DNA of 17,791 nucleotides from Cladosporium sp. IMV 00045 (GCA_001931905.2 MSJI02000110.1:1-17791), one strand, 5' to 3'. Positions 7,283-17,777 are shown, counted from the stretch's first letter. The notes: a model not told the origin generated them from the sequence alone. Numbers and translations are program-made.

Positions 7283-10200
7283 ATGACCAAACGCCATCTT
7301 TCCGAGGCTGAAGCCCGACCTTCCAAGAAAGTCATGACAGTGAGTCTCGCAAACGGTGTCTATCACCAGACGCCCTCACTGCAACCGCGCCGATACTGAC
7401 TACACGCCTACAGGAAGCTAACGGCAAGATGGATGTCGATAGCCCCGCGGCTGCCGTCGAGCAGCTGCAAGAAGCAAACGGAGAGATCGATGAATCCCTC
7501 TACAGCAGACAGCTCTACGTGCTCGGCCACGAGGCCATGAAGCGCATGGGCTCTTCCAACGTGCTCATCGTCGGTCTGCGCGGTCTCGGTGTTGAGATCG
7601 CGAAGAACATCGCCCTCGCCGGTGTCAAGAGCCTGACCCTCCACGACCCCAAACCCGCCGCCATCGAAGACCTCTCCTCCCAATTCTTCCTCCACCCCCA
7701 AGATGTCGGCCAACCGCGCGGCAAGGTCACCGTACCGCGCGTGTCCGAACTCAACCCTTACACACCCGTCAACCTCCACCCGGCGGACTCTATTACGGAG
7801 GACCTCAACAAGCTCAAGAGTTACCAAGTGGTGGTGCTCACGGACACCCCGCTGAAGGATCAGCTTAAGATCGCCGAGTTCTGCCACGAGAATGGCATTT
7901 ACGTGGTCATCACAGACACATACGGCTTGTTCGGCTCGGTCTTCACCGACTTTGGCAAGAAGTTCACTGTTGGCGACGCGACCGGCGAGAACCCGCTGAA
8001 CGGCATCATTGCAGACATCGACTCGGAGGGTATGGTCTCTGCTCTGGACGAGACGAGGCACGGTCTTGAGGATGGAGATTTTGTCACATTCACCGAAGTT
8101 GAGGGCATGGAGGGCTTGAACGACTCAGCGCCTCGCAAGATTTCGGTCAAGGGACCTTACACATTCTCCATCGGCGATGTATCTGGATTGGGCGAGTACA
8201 AGCGCGGTGGTCTATACCAGCAGGTCAAGATGCCCAAGTTCATCGACTTTGAGCCTCTCAGCAAGCAGCTGAAGAAGCCTGAGCTGATGATGTCGGATTT
8301 CGCAAAGTTCGACCGTCCTGCTCAGCTCCACGTCGGTTTCCAGGCTCTGCATGCATTTGCCGACAAGCACAACGGCGAGTTCCCTCGCCCTCACCATGAA
8401 AGCGACGCTGTCGAGTTCTTTTCTTTGGCCCAGGAACTGGCGAAGGCCGGTGAGGAGCCCGTGGAGCTGGACGAGAAGCTCATGAAGGAGCTTTCATACC
8501 AAGCTCGTGGTGATCTCGCGCCCATGGCGGCGTTCTATGGTGGTCTCGCAGCCCAGGAAGTCCTCAAGTCCGTGTCTGGCAAGTTCATGCCGGTTCAGCA
8601 GTGGCTCTACTTCGACTCTCTGGAGGCGCTGCCCACTTCTTCCAAGCGTAGCGAGGAGCTGTGCAAGCCTGTTGGCAGCCGTTACGATGGCCAGATCGCA
8701 GTTTTTGGCAAGGAATACCAGGAGAAGCTTTCCAACATCAACCAATTCCTGGTCGGTGCCGGTGCTATTGGCTGCGAGATGCTCAAGAACTGGGCTATGA
8801 TTGGTCTCGCCACCGGACCCAAGGGCAAGATCAGTGTTACCGATATGGACCAGATCGAGAAGAGCAACTTGAACAGACAGTTCTTGTTCCGTGCGAAGGA
8901 TGTTGGCAAGCTGAAGAGTGAATGCGCTGCGGAGGCTGTGCAGGCGATGAACCCAGATCTCAAGGGCAAGATCAACATGATGAAGGACCGTGTTTCTCAG
9001 GAGACTGAGGATGTTTTCAACGAAGACTTCTGGAACAGCTTGGATGGCGTCACTAACGCGCTTGACAATGTGGATGCTCGTACCTACGTCGACAGGCGCT
9101 GTGTGTTCTTCCACAAGCCTCTCGTCGACAGTGGCACTCTCGGAACCAAGGGCAACACCCAGGTCGTTTTGCCCCGCCTCACTGAGTCGTACTCAAGCTC
9201 TCAGGACCCTCCTGAGCAGTCATTCCCGATGTGCACTCTTCGCAGCTTCCCTAACCGCATTGAGCACACCATTGCTTGGGCCAAGGACCTGTTCCACACC
9301 TACTTCACTGGCTCCCCTGAGGTCGTCAACATGTACCTCACGCAGAAGGATTATCTCGGATCGGCCCTCAAGCAGTCCGGTAACGAGAAGCAGACGCTCG
9401 AGACTCTTCGTGACTACCTCCAGACGGAGAAGCCCGAGAGCTTCGATGACTGCATCGAGTGGGCTCGCCTGCAATTCGAGAAGCAGTACCACAATGCGAT
9501 CGCGCAGCTGCTATACAACTTCCCCAAGGACTCCAAGACCTCTTCCGGTCAGCCATTCTGGTCCGGACCCAAGCGCGCCCCTGACCCTCTGGCTTTCGAC
9601 ACCAACAACGCCTCACACTACGATTTCATTGTGGCTGCCGCCAACCTGCGTGCTTTCAACTACAAGATCCAGCCTACCTCGGACCGTTCCTACATCAACT
9701 CGGTGCTCGACCGCATGGTTATCCCCGAGTTCAAGCCTGACTCCAACGTTAAGATTCAGGCAGACGAGAAGGAACCTGACCCTAACGCAAACGCCCCGGT
9801 GGACGACAACGAGGCGCTTGAGGCTATCATCAAGGGTCTCCCTCAGCCCAAGTCGCTCGGAGACTTCCGTCTTGATCCCGTCGACTTCGAGAAGGATGAT
9901 GACTCCAACTACCATATTGCTTTCATCACCGCTTGCTCAAACCTCCGTGCTGAGAACTACAAGATCCCGACCGCCGACAAGCACAAGACCAAGTTCATTG
10001 CTGGAAAGATCATTCCCGCCATTGCCACCACAACGGCGCTTGTGACTGGTCTTGTTGTGCTCGAGCTGTACAAGATCATCGACGGCAAGGACGATATCGA
10101 GCAGTACAAGAACGGCTTTATCAACTTGGCGCTGCCGTTCTTCGGTTTCTCCGAGCCCATCGCCAGCCCGAAGGGCACTTACAAGGGTCCTAACGGCGAC

Positions 10201-10569
10201 GTCACTATCGACAAGCTCTGGGATCGCTTCGAGACTGAGGATGTCACTCTGCAGCAGTTCATTGACGACTTCAAGGCCAAGGGTCTCGATATCAGCATGA
10301 TCAGCTCCGGCGTCAGCTTGCTGTATGCCTCGTTCTACCCGCCTTCCAAGAACAAGGACCGTCTTCCCATGAAGTAAGTTTGGATCACATATGCTCGTTC
10401 GATTGTACGATTGCTAACATGAAATTTCAGGATGTCTACGCTTGTCGAGACCATCAGCAAAAAGCCAATCCCGGCCCACCAGAAGAACGTCATCTTCGAG
10501 ATCACCGCAGAGGACGAGACCGAGGAGGACGTCGAGATCCCGTACGTCATGCTCAAGCTTCGGAAGTAG
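7283..10569 (+). CDS. UBA1: Ubiquitin-activating enzyme E1 (exons 7283-7339, 7414-10373, 10431-10569)
   Basis: E1 adenylates ubiquitin with ATP and carries it as a thioester on a catalytic cysteine before passing it to E2 enzymes. The model gives 1051 residues, near the usual 1020-1060. Domains: inactive adenylation half from about residue 50 ([19 protein letters not shown] at 73-78); first catalytic-cysteine half-domain (four-helix bundle) about 200-290; active adenylation domain from about 445 with GAGAIG (467-472) and the [16 protein letters not shown] nucleotide-binding segment; second half with catalytic Cys626 in [11 protein letters not shown]; and a C-terminal ubiquitin-fold domain (about 940-1051, [14 protein letters not shown], ending VMLKLRK). 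Intron 1 (7340-7413) has GTGAGT, an ACTGAC branch site and CAG. Intron 2 (10374-10430) has GTAAGT, GCTAAC and CAG. The start at 7283 adds a basic 24-residue leader before Met25 (7429), a second plausible start. All key residues are intact. Confidence 0.98.
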
Positions 10570-10614
10570 AGACTTGTCATGGAAGCTGGAGGTTACGATG
10601 CTTTCCTGGCCCGT

Positions 10615-10792
10615 GTACCGGGATGCAAGGGTGCAGTGGATTAGAGGTAAATTGATGATGTAGCGGAAGCTCTCATCGTCAAAGCTTGTGGAGGACATGG
10701 AAATGGATAAATGATGGCACATATGCCCGCCAACTGGAAGAAAGAAAATAAGCCAAAGACAGAAATGAATAGAATGAATTATGCTCTTTCAC
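10615..10792. repeat. Copy A of a diverged duplicated segment (3' flank of UBA1)
   Basis: Begins 45 bp after the UBA1 stop and matches copy B at 12732-12900. The strongest part is 10670-10792 against 12773-12900. Over its first 51 aligned bases I count 39 identities (about 76%), including AAGCTTGTG and TGATGGCAC; the remainder shares ACTGGAAGAA, CAAAGACAG and ATGCTCT. The outer 50 bp match more weakly (ACCGxxATxCAAGGGT). Confidence 0.65.
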
Positions 10793-10846
10793 CCAATGGC
10801 TCCTATTTGCACACAGTTGCTATCAAAACACATCATTTATGCCTCA

Positions 10847-11620
10847 TCAGTCATCACCATCTTCAACATCATCATCTTCCGCTTCAACATCATCGTCATC
10901 ATCATCGTTCTCGTCGTCTTCATCTTCATCTTCTGTATCTTCATCATCAATACCAGCCTGCTTCCGCTCGATCTTCCGCTGCTTGCGCCGGGCCTCGTCA
11001 AAAAGTCTTGGTCTCAACTCGATCTACAAAGACAACGGCTTTACCTTCGTCCTTGGCTTTAGACTTCTTCCCAGGCGGAACACGGCGATAGATAGCTTTA
11101 TTCTTGCCGTCTTGGTACACACCCGGTGCAACGTGTAGAATTGAGCCCTTAGGATCCCGCACCAAATCGTACCTACCACCATGATCGGCCGGGATGATGT
11201 CTGGAAATTTCCGCTCTTCGATATCCTCCACGCCCTGGGCGTCTGCGCGCTAAATAGGAAAAGACATGACAGTCAGTAACGGAAACGTCTAGACGCACAA
11301 GAGGTGACTTCTTCAGTCTTGACTCACCATACGCCTAATCTTGTGAACAAGCCAGTTGTATGCCCACTTGCGTTTCGAACCCTTCTCGGCCGCTTCGAGA
11401 ATCTCCTCATCGCCCGTCTTCTCGCCCTGGTGGAGTGCTAGGTGATTCGAAGAAATTGTATTGGGATTGGAAGATGTGTGCACGTCAGGGAATTTTTGTG
11501 AGGCTAAGTGAAGCTCGATCAAATATCAAGTGAAGCCCAGTACACGATCACACGTTATGTGGGTATCTTGATGCGCGAGTGAAGGTCTTCATTTGAGCGC
11601 AGCACACAATCACTTGCCAT
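10847..11620 (-). CDS. Unrecognised highly charged protein with acidic tail; frame interrupted near 11000
   Basis: I do not recognise this protein. The main coding exon reads (minus) from about 11437 to 11328, then intron 11327-11250 (GTGAGT...TTTAG, phase 0), then 11249 to 11001. It gives a conserved-looking core: EKGSKRKWAYNWLVHKIRRM, then DIEERKFPDIIPADHGGRYDLVRDPKGS. The frame then meets TGA at 11000-10998. One base over, it continues as DEARRKQRKIERKQAG plus a run of Asp/Glu, stopping at 10847. Removing one A from the A5 run at 11000-11004 restores one frame of about 198 codons; a short intron 11027-10979 (49 nt, GTAGAT...GCAAGCAG) would also join the frames. No ATG opens the upstream frame. 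ATG 11620 with a 7-nt exon spliced from 11613 to 11438 would give MATLHQGEKTG, so the 5' end is tentative. Composition suggests a nuclear or nucleolar protein. Confidence 0.6.
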
Positions 11621-11627
11621 GTGAGTA
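11526..11627. repeat. Two diverged tandem copies between the divergent gene pair (11526-11565 and 11589-11627)
   Basis: The two copies of about 40 bp lie about 62 bp apart and share about 72% of positions by eye, for example CAG-ACAC-ATCAC and ATGTGxGTA. They sit in the 254-bp gap between the upstream end of the minus-strand gene's open frame and the plus-strand start at 11777, so they may belong to a shared promoter or to the 5' end of the minus-strand gene. Confidence 0.55.
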
Positions 11628-11776
11628 ACGTTAACGTGACACGGAGTGACGATCTGCATGTGTGCTTCCATTTTCTTACTCTCCTCTCGCCGCTTTCGAC
11701 TACTTGCAGCCTCTATTCAGCTTCGACTATATCAAACGATCACACATCAGGGCACGTGCTGAGCGAGCACCTCGTT

Positions 11777-12761
11777 ATGCCTCCTAAGTCTCCTACCGGA
11801 GTGGCAGGGCTCAAGAACCCAGCTATGCCGTCAAACACCTCCAAGAAGACAGGAGTCCACACTCTAAGCAGTGCTGAGAAAAGCAGCACGTCCGCGCCGA
11901 AGATGGATCAGCGTACAGGCACGCTGGCGAACACGCTCGCAGATTCCTACGAGCGGAGCTCCAAGCGTGCGAAACTCACTCACGACTACCAGGCAAACGA
12001 AGCCGAGGCCGCAAACGATTCTTGGGGCGACGGAGAATGGGCTCAAGACATCCTCACCGACGACGAAGATCTAGAATCGCAGAGCGAAAGCGAGTCCGAT
12101 GGAGAACCTCACAAGCCTGAGATGGACGAAGCCGGAGAAGAGCAGTACACTCTCCAGGACGAGTACGACGAGGAGGGCAATTTCGTGCAGAGACCGTTCG
12201 AGGTGCCTCCAAATCAAGAAGACAAGTCTGCAAAAGCAGCAGAGCACCCGGAGCCGACCTCTGACGCCCAATTCAAAGACCTCATGATCAAGCTCGAGCT
12301 CACCATCAAGCTGCACGAGCAGGTGGATACCGTGTACGAGAGCGTCGAAGACGATCTTGAGCAAGCCCGCGAAGAATCGGATAGAGCTGTCGAGACTTTT
12401 GCTACAAGCATCAAGCACGCCGAGGCGCGCAAAGAGAAGTTCCATCTCACTGACCGCCAACGCCGCGCCTGCGCCAGCTTTTGGAGGCAGATGACTCAAG
12501 AAATCGAGCGGATCGAGGCTTGGGACACAAAAAAACCGAAACCCAGCCCAGCTTTTTTCTTTACTATGCAGGAGTTCCGTTCCGTCTTCGGAAGCGATGT
12601 TGATGAGGACGAACTCGGTATGTCAGCTCCTTTTTGCATAGCGTTCATGTTTCCTACGATCACTAACACATGTTCTAGAGTCTGATGGATCGCCAGCTCC
12701 TGAGATCCCGGGCTTGTTGGATCTCAAGAAGTTACCGATATTCAAGGGTTATACATGGTGA
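11777..12761 (+). CDS. Unrecognised acidic coiled-coil protein, probably nuclear (exons 11777-12617, 12679-12761)
   Basis: I do not recognise a family. The model gives 307 residues. The N-terminus (about 1-70) is Ser/Thr/Lys-rich with a possible nuclear localisation signal SSKRAKLTHD. Residues about 80-150 are very acidic (DILTDDEDLESQSESESDGE, EEQYTLQDEYDEEGNF). Residues about 165-260 are heptad-like and likely coiled coil (IKLELTIKLHEQVDTVYESV through FWRQMTQEIERIEAW). A second acidic patch, SDVDEDELESDG, leads into a short hydrophobic end, PEIPGLLDLKKLPIFKGYTW. Intron 12618-12678 starts GTATGT and ends TTCTAG, phase 1; using the AG two bases later would stop translation after one codon. 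The start at 11777 is the first in-frame ATG; the frame is open upstream but without an ATG. An out-of-frame 34-codon upstream ORF (11658-11762) ends 14 nt before it. It is divergent from the charged minus-strand gene. Confidence 0.72.
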
Positions 12762-12900
12762 TCTCGGCAGTGCTCTCACCATTCAAGCTTGTGAAGGGAA
12801 CGGAAATCGATGGGTGATGGCACTGGCATTCGTCGACTGGAAGAACAGTAAAATCAAAGACAGGGATGAATATTAATGAAATTATGAATGATGCTCTCAC
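12732..12900. repeat. Copy B of a diverged duplicated segment (end of the acidic coiled-coil gene and its 3' flank)
   Basis: Matches copy A at 10615-10792 in the same orientation. It includes the last ten codons of the acidic coiled-coil gene plus about 140 bp of 3' flank. The other copy begins 45 bp after the UBA1 stop. The two copies bracket the divergent pair of unrecognised genes. Confidence 0.65.
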
Positions 12901-13264
12901 ACTTCACCTTCGCCGTTGTTTATTTCTGGACACTTTAGTAAGCCCGTGCATCTTTTGTCAGCCGGTTCCTGCCGCACCTTCACCGCGGCTTGCGCATTCG
13001 CAAACACGAAACTCTCTTTCACAACGGTCTCGGCCTTATGTGACTTGCGTGCGCGCGATCTGCGGCTGCGCCGGCTGCGCTCATCTTGGGTTGCAGTAGT
13101 GAGTTGCACATCGCGGATTTTCGCTGTTCTCTCTCATGACTCTCTCTCACCAAAGTGGACTTGAACAAGTGATGTCGGGCTTCTGTCATGGTGTGTCGCT
13201 TACTGCCGCGTGAGTGGAGCCTTGCACGCAAAAGCACGAGCACAAACACCGGGACTTCGTCGTG
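12762..13264. other. Intergenic region upstream of the histidine kinase
   Basis: About 500 bp containing most of duplicated copy B (to 12900) and then a GC-rich stretch. On the minus strand 13109-12897 is open and would encode an Arg/Ser-rich peptide, but it has no ATG, so I do not call it. CT repeats at about 13129-13150 may be part of the kinase promoter. Confidence 0.4.
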
Positions 13265-16200
13265 ATGGCTCAAGGGTTGCCGGCCGAGCTGAGAGCTCTC
13301 GCTGCTTTTCTGGACGGAGACGATAGACCCACTGCTGTCTGTCGGCGGGCATCTGGCGAGGAAGCGACTTGGGAGGTGATTCATGGGAATGCCGCCGTAC
13401 GCTCGTGTGGAATATCGTTGAAAGATGCCATTGAGGCTTTGAATGACGGCGGCCTATTGCGGGATGATGGAAACCAGCGCCCTGGATGGAGTGTGAGAAG
13501 GGTGGGAGACGGGTTTGTCGCCGTTACCTTCGATACAGCATATGCGAAGCCCAGATGCGACAATACCGCCGAAAAACTCGACTGGATTCAATATCCCAGC
13601 GACGACCTTTCCAAGTGGCAACGATTCATCCTCTACGAACATGACTGGACTCAAACTCCCTTAAGCCCGATCAAGGACTGGCCTTTCGAGCTGCGAAGCG
13701 TGGTGTTGAGCGCAATGGCAGACCCAGCTCCGCGAACCATCTACTGGGGACCTCAGAACGCGCTGCTCTACAACGAAGCATTCGTGCCGATATTCGAAAC
13801 AAATCATCCTCACTGCCTCGGCCAGCCGCTCGAGCAGGCGTGGAGACCCGGCATGCGCTCTGTGATCTGGCCGTACATCAAAAGCGCGTATCAGGGCAAG
13901 ACGGAGAAGATCAACCGACTACCGCTGCATCTCAACCGCCAGGGATTCCTCGAGGAGACGTACTGGGACGCCACTCTCACGCCTGCGATAGGCCCTTGCG
14001 GCACTGTGATCGGTGTGCAGAATGTTCTTACGGAGTGTACGAAGGCGGTGCGTGGTGAGCGGAGAAGGGTTACTACGACGAACCTGGGGAAAAGGATTGC
14101 TTCTGCTGCTACGCTGGAAGAGCTGTGGTCTTCTTTCTTGGGAGGCTTGCAGTGTGAGGTTGTCGATTTGCCCTACGCGGTTTTTTACTCGGCTGAACAT
14201 GATTTGTCTGAACTCATGTCTGAGTCGACAGATAGCAATGCGTACACGCCGCAGAACACTGTGTGCACGCTTGAAAGCACGATGGGTGTGTTGCAGCCGA
14301 GCGACCTGCCCCAGGCCTTTGTTCTGGGTGACGAGACTCTCGATGTGTCCACAAGAGTGCTCGCGAAGGCTTTCACGGCTGCTTGGAAAGAGCAGAAACC
14401 GGTTGTGCTCGGCTCGGAGGATGCTGCTCTCCCAGCTCACCTCGCTCTGAGCAACCCGGATCGAGGGTTTGGTGATGCTGTGAGCAAGGCCGTCGTCCTT
14501 CCAGTTACATCGATAACATTGAGGGATCTGATGGGCGTTCTCTTGATAGGGATTTGCCCTCGTGTGCCTTTCGACGAAGGCTACAACATGTGGCTGCAAA
14601 TACTCGGTGACGTGCTTCTCAAGGCCGCCGCTTTCATCTCCTTACCGCTCGAGCAGAGGAGGGCGCAGAAAATGGCAGACGACATCAACGGCGCTCTGGC
14701 GCAGCAGTTGCGTCTCACAACCCTGCAAGCCGAGCGGAGCGATGCGAAATTCTCTCGTATGGCAAAACTGGCGCCCATCGGCATGTTTGTTCTGGACCCC
14801 GAAGGCAAACCTCTATACGTCAACGATGCATATCGACGACTCGTCCCTGATCTTCCGGACGGACGCGCCGTCCCTTTCAACAAATCGTCAGACTGGACCG
14901 ATTTCATACACCCTGATGACTTGTGTCGCTTCTGGGAGAGCTGGGAGAAAGTCACAGTCCAGCGCGTGCCCACAATTTGCGAGTATCGGGTATTGAAAGA
15001 ATGGCGTTCGGTCGAAAAATCTACTGGCGAGGAACTCTCGGGAGATACCTGGCTGCTTGCGACGTCGTTCCCAGAAGTAGAGCCTGATGGACGCGTCTCG
15101 GCGATTCTAGGCTGGATCAATGATATATCACCGCAGAAAGCGGCAGAGAAGCTGCTTTCGCAACGCTTGGACGATGCTCTGGAGACTAAGAGGCAGAGTG
15201 AGAATTTCATCGACATGACATCTCACGAAATGAGGAATCCGTTGAGCGCGATATTGCAGAGCGCGGATTCTATCGTGTCTTCACTTCAGACGGTCGACTC
15301 CAGCAACTCAGACCAAGACATGGTTCTCACAGGACATCTGGTCGAAGATCTCGTGGACGCGGCGCACACCATCATTCTTTGCGCCCAGCACCAGAAAAGG
15401 ATTGTTGACGACATCCTCACTCTCAGCAAATTGGATGCCAGCCTACTGGAAATTGCGCCAGATAAAGTACAGCCGCCACAGCTCGTCGAAAAGGCTTTGC
15501 GGATGTATGAGGCCGAGATTTCGCGCGCGAATATCCAAACGAGATTGGTCATCGAGCCGACGTACGCTCAGCTGGGCGTTGACTGGGTGGTACTCGACCC
15601 AAGCCGCCTGCTCCAAGTCGTGATAAACCTGCTCACCAACGCCATTAAATTCACACAATACGCTGAGTTGCGCGAAATCACGGTGTTCATAGGCGCCTCG
15701 TACGAGCGCCCGACGGGAAAGCACCACGGGATTAATTTCATCCCCATCCGCCACACGAAGCCTCCTCCCACGCCGAATGGTGAATGGGGAGACGGGGAGG
15801 ACATATACCTCCAGATCGCCGTCACCGACACAGGGTCAGGTCTTGATGATGAACAAATGCAAGTTCTCTTTCAGCGATTCGCGCAGGCGTCTCCGAAGAC
15901 CTACAAACAGTATGGAGGCAGCGGGCTTGGCCTGTTCATCTCTCGGGAGCTTTGCGAGCTGCAAGGCGGACAGATTGGCGTGGCCAGCTGTGAGGGCAGG
16001 ACGGCTTTCACGTTTTATGTCAAGGCCAAACGATGGGTCCAAAGCGAGGTTGAGGAGCTTCCGCCTCTGACGAAATTCGTTAGTGCTTCGTCGAGTCCGA
16101 TGGTTTTCAGTCGGAGAGGGAGTGCGGTTCTTGGAGATGCGCATTTGCAACCGTCGAACTCCAGAAGGGGTTCGAATCTGGATGGTGTGTCGGAGCAATC

Positions 16201-16781
16201 CAGAACCAGCAGCCCAAGATTGGAGAGGAATGGTCTCTGGTCTGAGCGAGAACATCAGGGACACCTGCACGTGCTCATCGTTGAAGGTGAGTGATTAACA
16301 CAACACAAAGTGGGACGTCGAACGTCACTAACAAGCACACGCAGACAACATGATCAACCAAAAAGTCATGAGCCAACAACTGCGCAAAGCCGGCTTCACC
16401 GTGCACGTCGCCAACCACGGCGTCGAATGCCTCGACTTCATCTCGCAATCCAGCTACTCCTCGGAACCGACGACGCCTGAGCGAGAACAAGCCCAAGAAC
16501 AAACCGAACCGCCGCCGACCCCACTCTCCATCATCCTCCTCGACCTCGAAATGCCCACCATGGACGGTCTGACGTGCATCCGCCACATCCGCGAGAAGCA
16601 GCTGAAAGGCGAGATTCTAGGCCATGTTCCTGTCATCGCCGTCACGGCCAATGCGAGGAGCGAGCAGATCAATACCGCCATCGAGGCGGGGATGGATGAG
16701 GTCGTCACCAAGCCCTTCCGTATTCCTGAGTTGGTGCCGCAGATGAGGAGGCTGGTTGATGAGGTGCTAGGGAGGGGCTAA
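13265..16781 (+). CDS. Hybrid histidine kinase, soluble, PAS-GAF-PAS-HisKA-HATPase-REC (exons 13265-16286, 16345-16781)
   Basis: A two-component sensor that autophosphorylates on His, relays to its own receiver Asp and then presumably to an Ypd1-type phosphotransfer protein. The model gives 1152 residues. From the N-terminus: an unassigned 110-residue segment; a PAS-like region (about 130-240, PLSPIKDWPFELR, IYWGPQNALLYNEAF); a GAF-like region (about 270-465); a second PAS domain (about 490-630, APIGMFVLDPEGKPLYVNDAYRR); HisKA with His654 in DMTSHEMRNPL; HATPase with the N box INLLTNAIKF (from about 785), G1 box DTGSG (855-859) and G2 box GGSGLGLF; a Ser-rich linker (about 940-1000) with two RRGS motifs; and a receiver starting LIVEDN with phospho-acceptor Asp1074 in LLDLEMPTMDG and Lys in TKPF. 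Intron 16287-16344 splits the GAC codon of VEDN; splicing is needed to reach the receiver. No transmembrane segment is seen, so it is probably cytosolic. The signal and subgroup are not known to me. Confidence 0.96.
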
Positions 16782-16846
16782 TAAGAAGAGTGAAAGATAG
16801 ATGATACCCATGAGGAAATGAAGATACATGTTTTAGTCGTTACTGC

Positions 16847-16872
16847 AGTTGATGAAATCTTGACCATCAACT
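16847..16872. other. Stem-loop in the histidine kinase 3' flank
   Basis: AGTTGATG (16847-16854) and CATCAACT (16865-16872) are perfect 8-bp inverted arms around a 10-nt loop, starting 65 nt after the stop codon. No T run follows. It may be a 3' UTR structure or chance. Confidence 0.4.
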
Positions 16873-17608
16873 TGCTCTTCACGACTTACTTTGAAGAATG
16901 GAGGTCACATAATACTTCTTCGTGTTTTGCCATTCAAGAGCCAGACACAGGCGTTGCGAATGGTGTCATTCGGCTACCGGAATTTTCTGGTATGTTTCGG
17001 GCCGTTTGCCAGTGTTATTGCACTGCCTCGTTGTTATAGATTACATGTGTGACTACTACTGTATTCCGATTTCCGGAGGTCGTTAAACCCCATCAAAGTG
17101 CCGTAGTCTTAGCGCCATTTGTACCGGCACGGGCTCTCTTTTACCGCATCAACTTGTGGAGAGGCGTTGGGGGGCCTCGGTAGGAGGTAGGCCTGATCCG
17201 GGTCTTCAGATGTGGTAGATGAAAGGTCGTTCGGAGAGAACCGACGGTCGTTGTCAGACTAAAATCACAGCAGCATGCTTGATCCAGAACGGCCCGAATT
17301 TAACAAGGACGGCTGGCCGACTGACGAGACTGGTCTGGATTGGTGTCGAGGGCATGAAAGAAGAAGAATGACAATTTTGACTTAGCGGGAGTTGACTAAA
17401 AACACTAAGGAATCCTCACTCCACCGCTTGCTGTAACTTCTCCGCGCCAGATCCGCGGGAAGGGTGGGGTAAGGTTGGAAGTAGTGCAGTCATGTCAGCA
17501 GCAATTGTTTCCTCGAGGGTTATGATGAGATCTGACCAGGCGACTTGCGACCAGAAGCACGCGAGAGACCGAAACATCCACCTGCAGATCCTTTAGACCC
17601 GGCCACTC

Positions 17609-17697
17609 CTATCTCTTTACAGGGTCAGCTCGTCTCATCGCCGCTGCGAACAGCCATTCTTATCTCTGGTCGACCTGCTAGCTATCGCCTCTTATCC
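17609..17697 (-). promoter_or_regulatory. Cluster of GATA-factor motifs
   Basis: Four TATC cores (GATA on the minus strand) occur within 89 bp: 17609-17614 (AGATAG), 17660-17665 (AGATAA), 17682-17687 (CGATAG) and 17692-17697 (GGATAA). The first three fit HGATAR, the site of fungal AreA/SreA/White-collar-type zinc-finger factors. They lie 80-170 bp before a candidate start codon. Confidence 0.4.
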
Positions 17698-17777
17698 GCC
17701 CGCGCGATCTTCGCCCATAGTCTCCGAGGAGATGCTCGACATGCTGTGTGAATGAAGTAACCACATGCCATACCGCC

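Larger units (their letters stand above)
16782..17777. other. Non-coding region downstream of the histidine kinase
   Basis: About 1 kb with only short open frames. It holds a stem-loop at 16847-16872 close to the kinase stop codon and, near the end, a GATA-motif cluster (17609-17697). I see no RNA gene or transposon signature. Confidence 0.5.

Noticed and set aside
10711..11138. Plus-strand His/Ser-rich frames across 10840-10950
   Set aside because: They are the antisense reading of GAT/GAA codon runs that encode the acidic tail of the minus-strand gene.
12897..13109. Minus-strand Arg/Ser-rich open frame of 70 codons
   Set aside because: It has no ATG start and no recognisable domain, and its end overlaps duplicated copy B. 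Not enough support for a gene.
13214..13264. Upstream extension of the histidine kinase frame
   Set aside because: The frame is open from 13214 but begins with GTG. The first ATG, at 13265, is the sensible start.
17545..17751. A 68-codon plus-strand frame near the window end
   Set aside because: It starts with TTG, contains no domain and overlaps the GATA-rich, promoter-like stretch.
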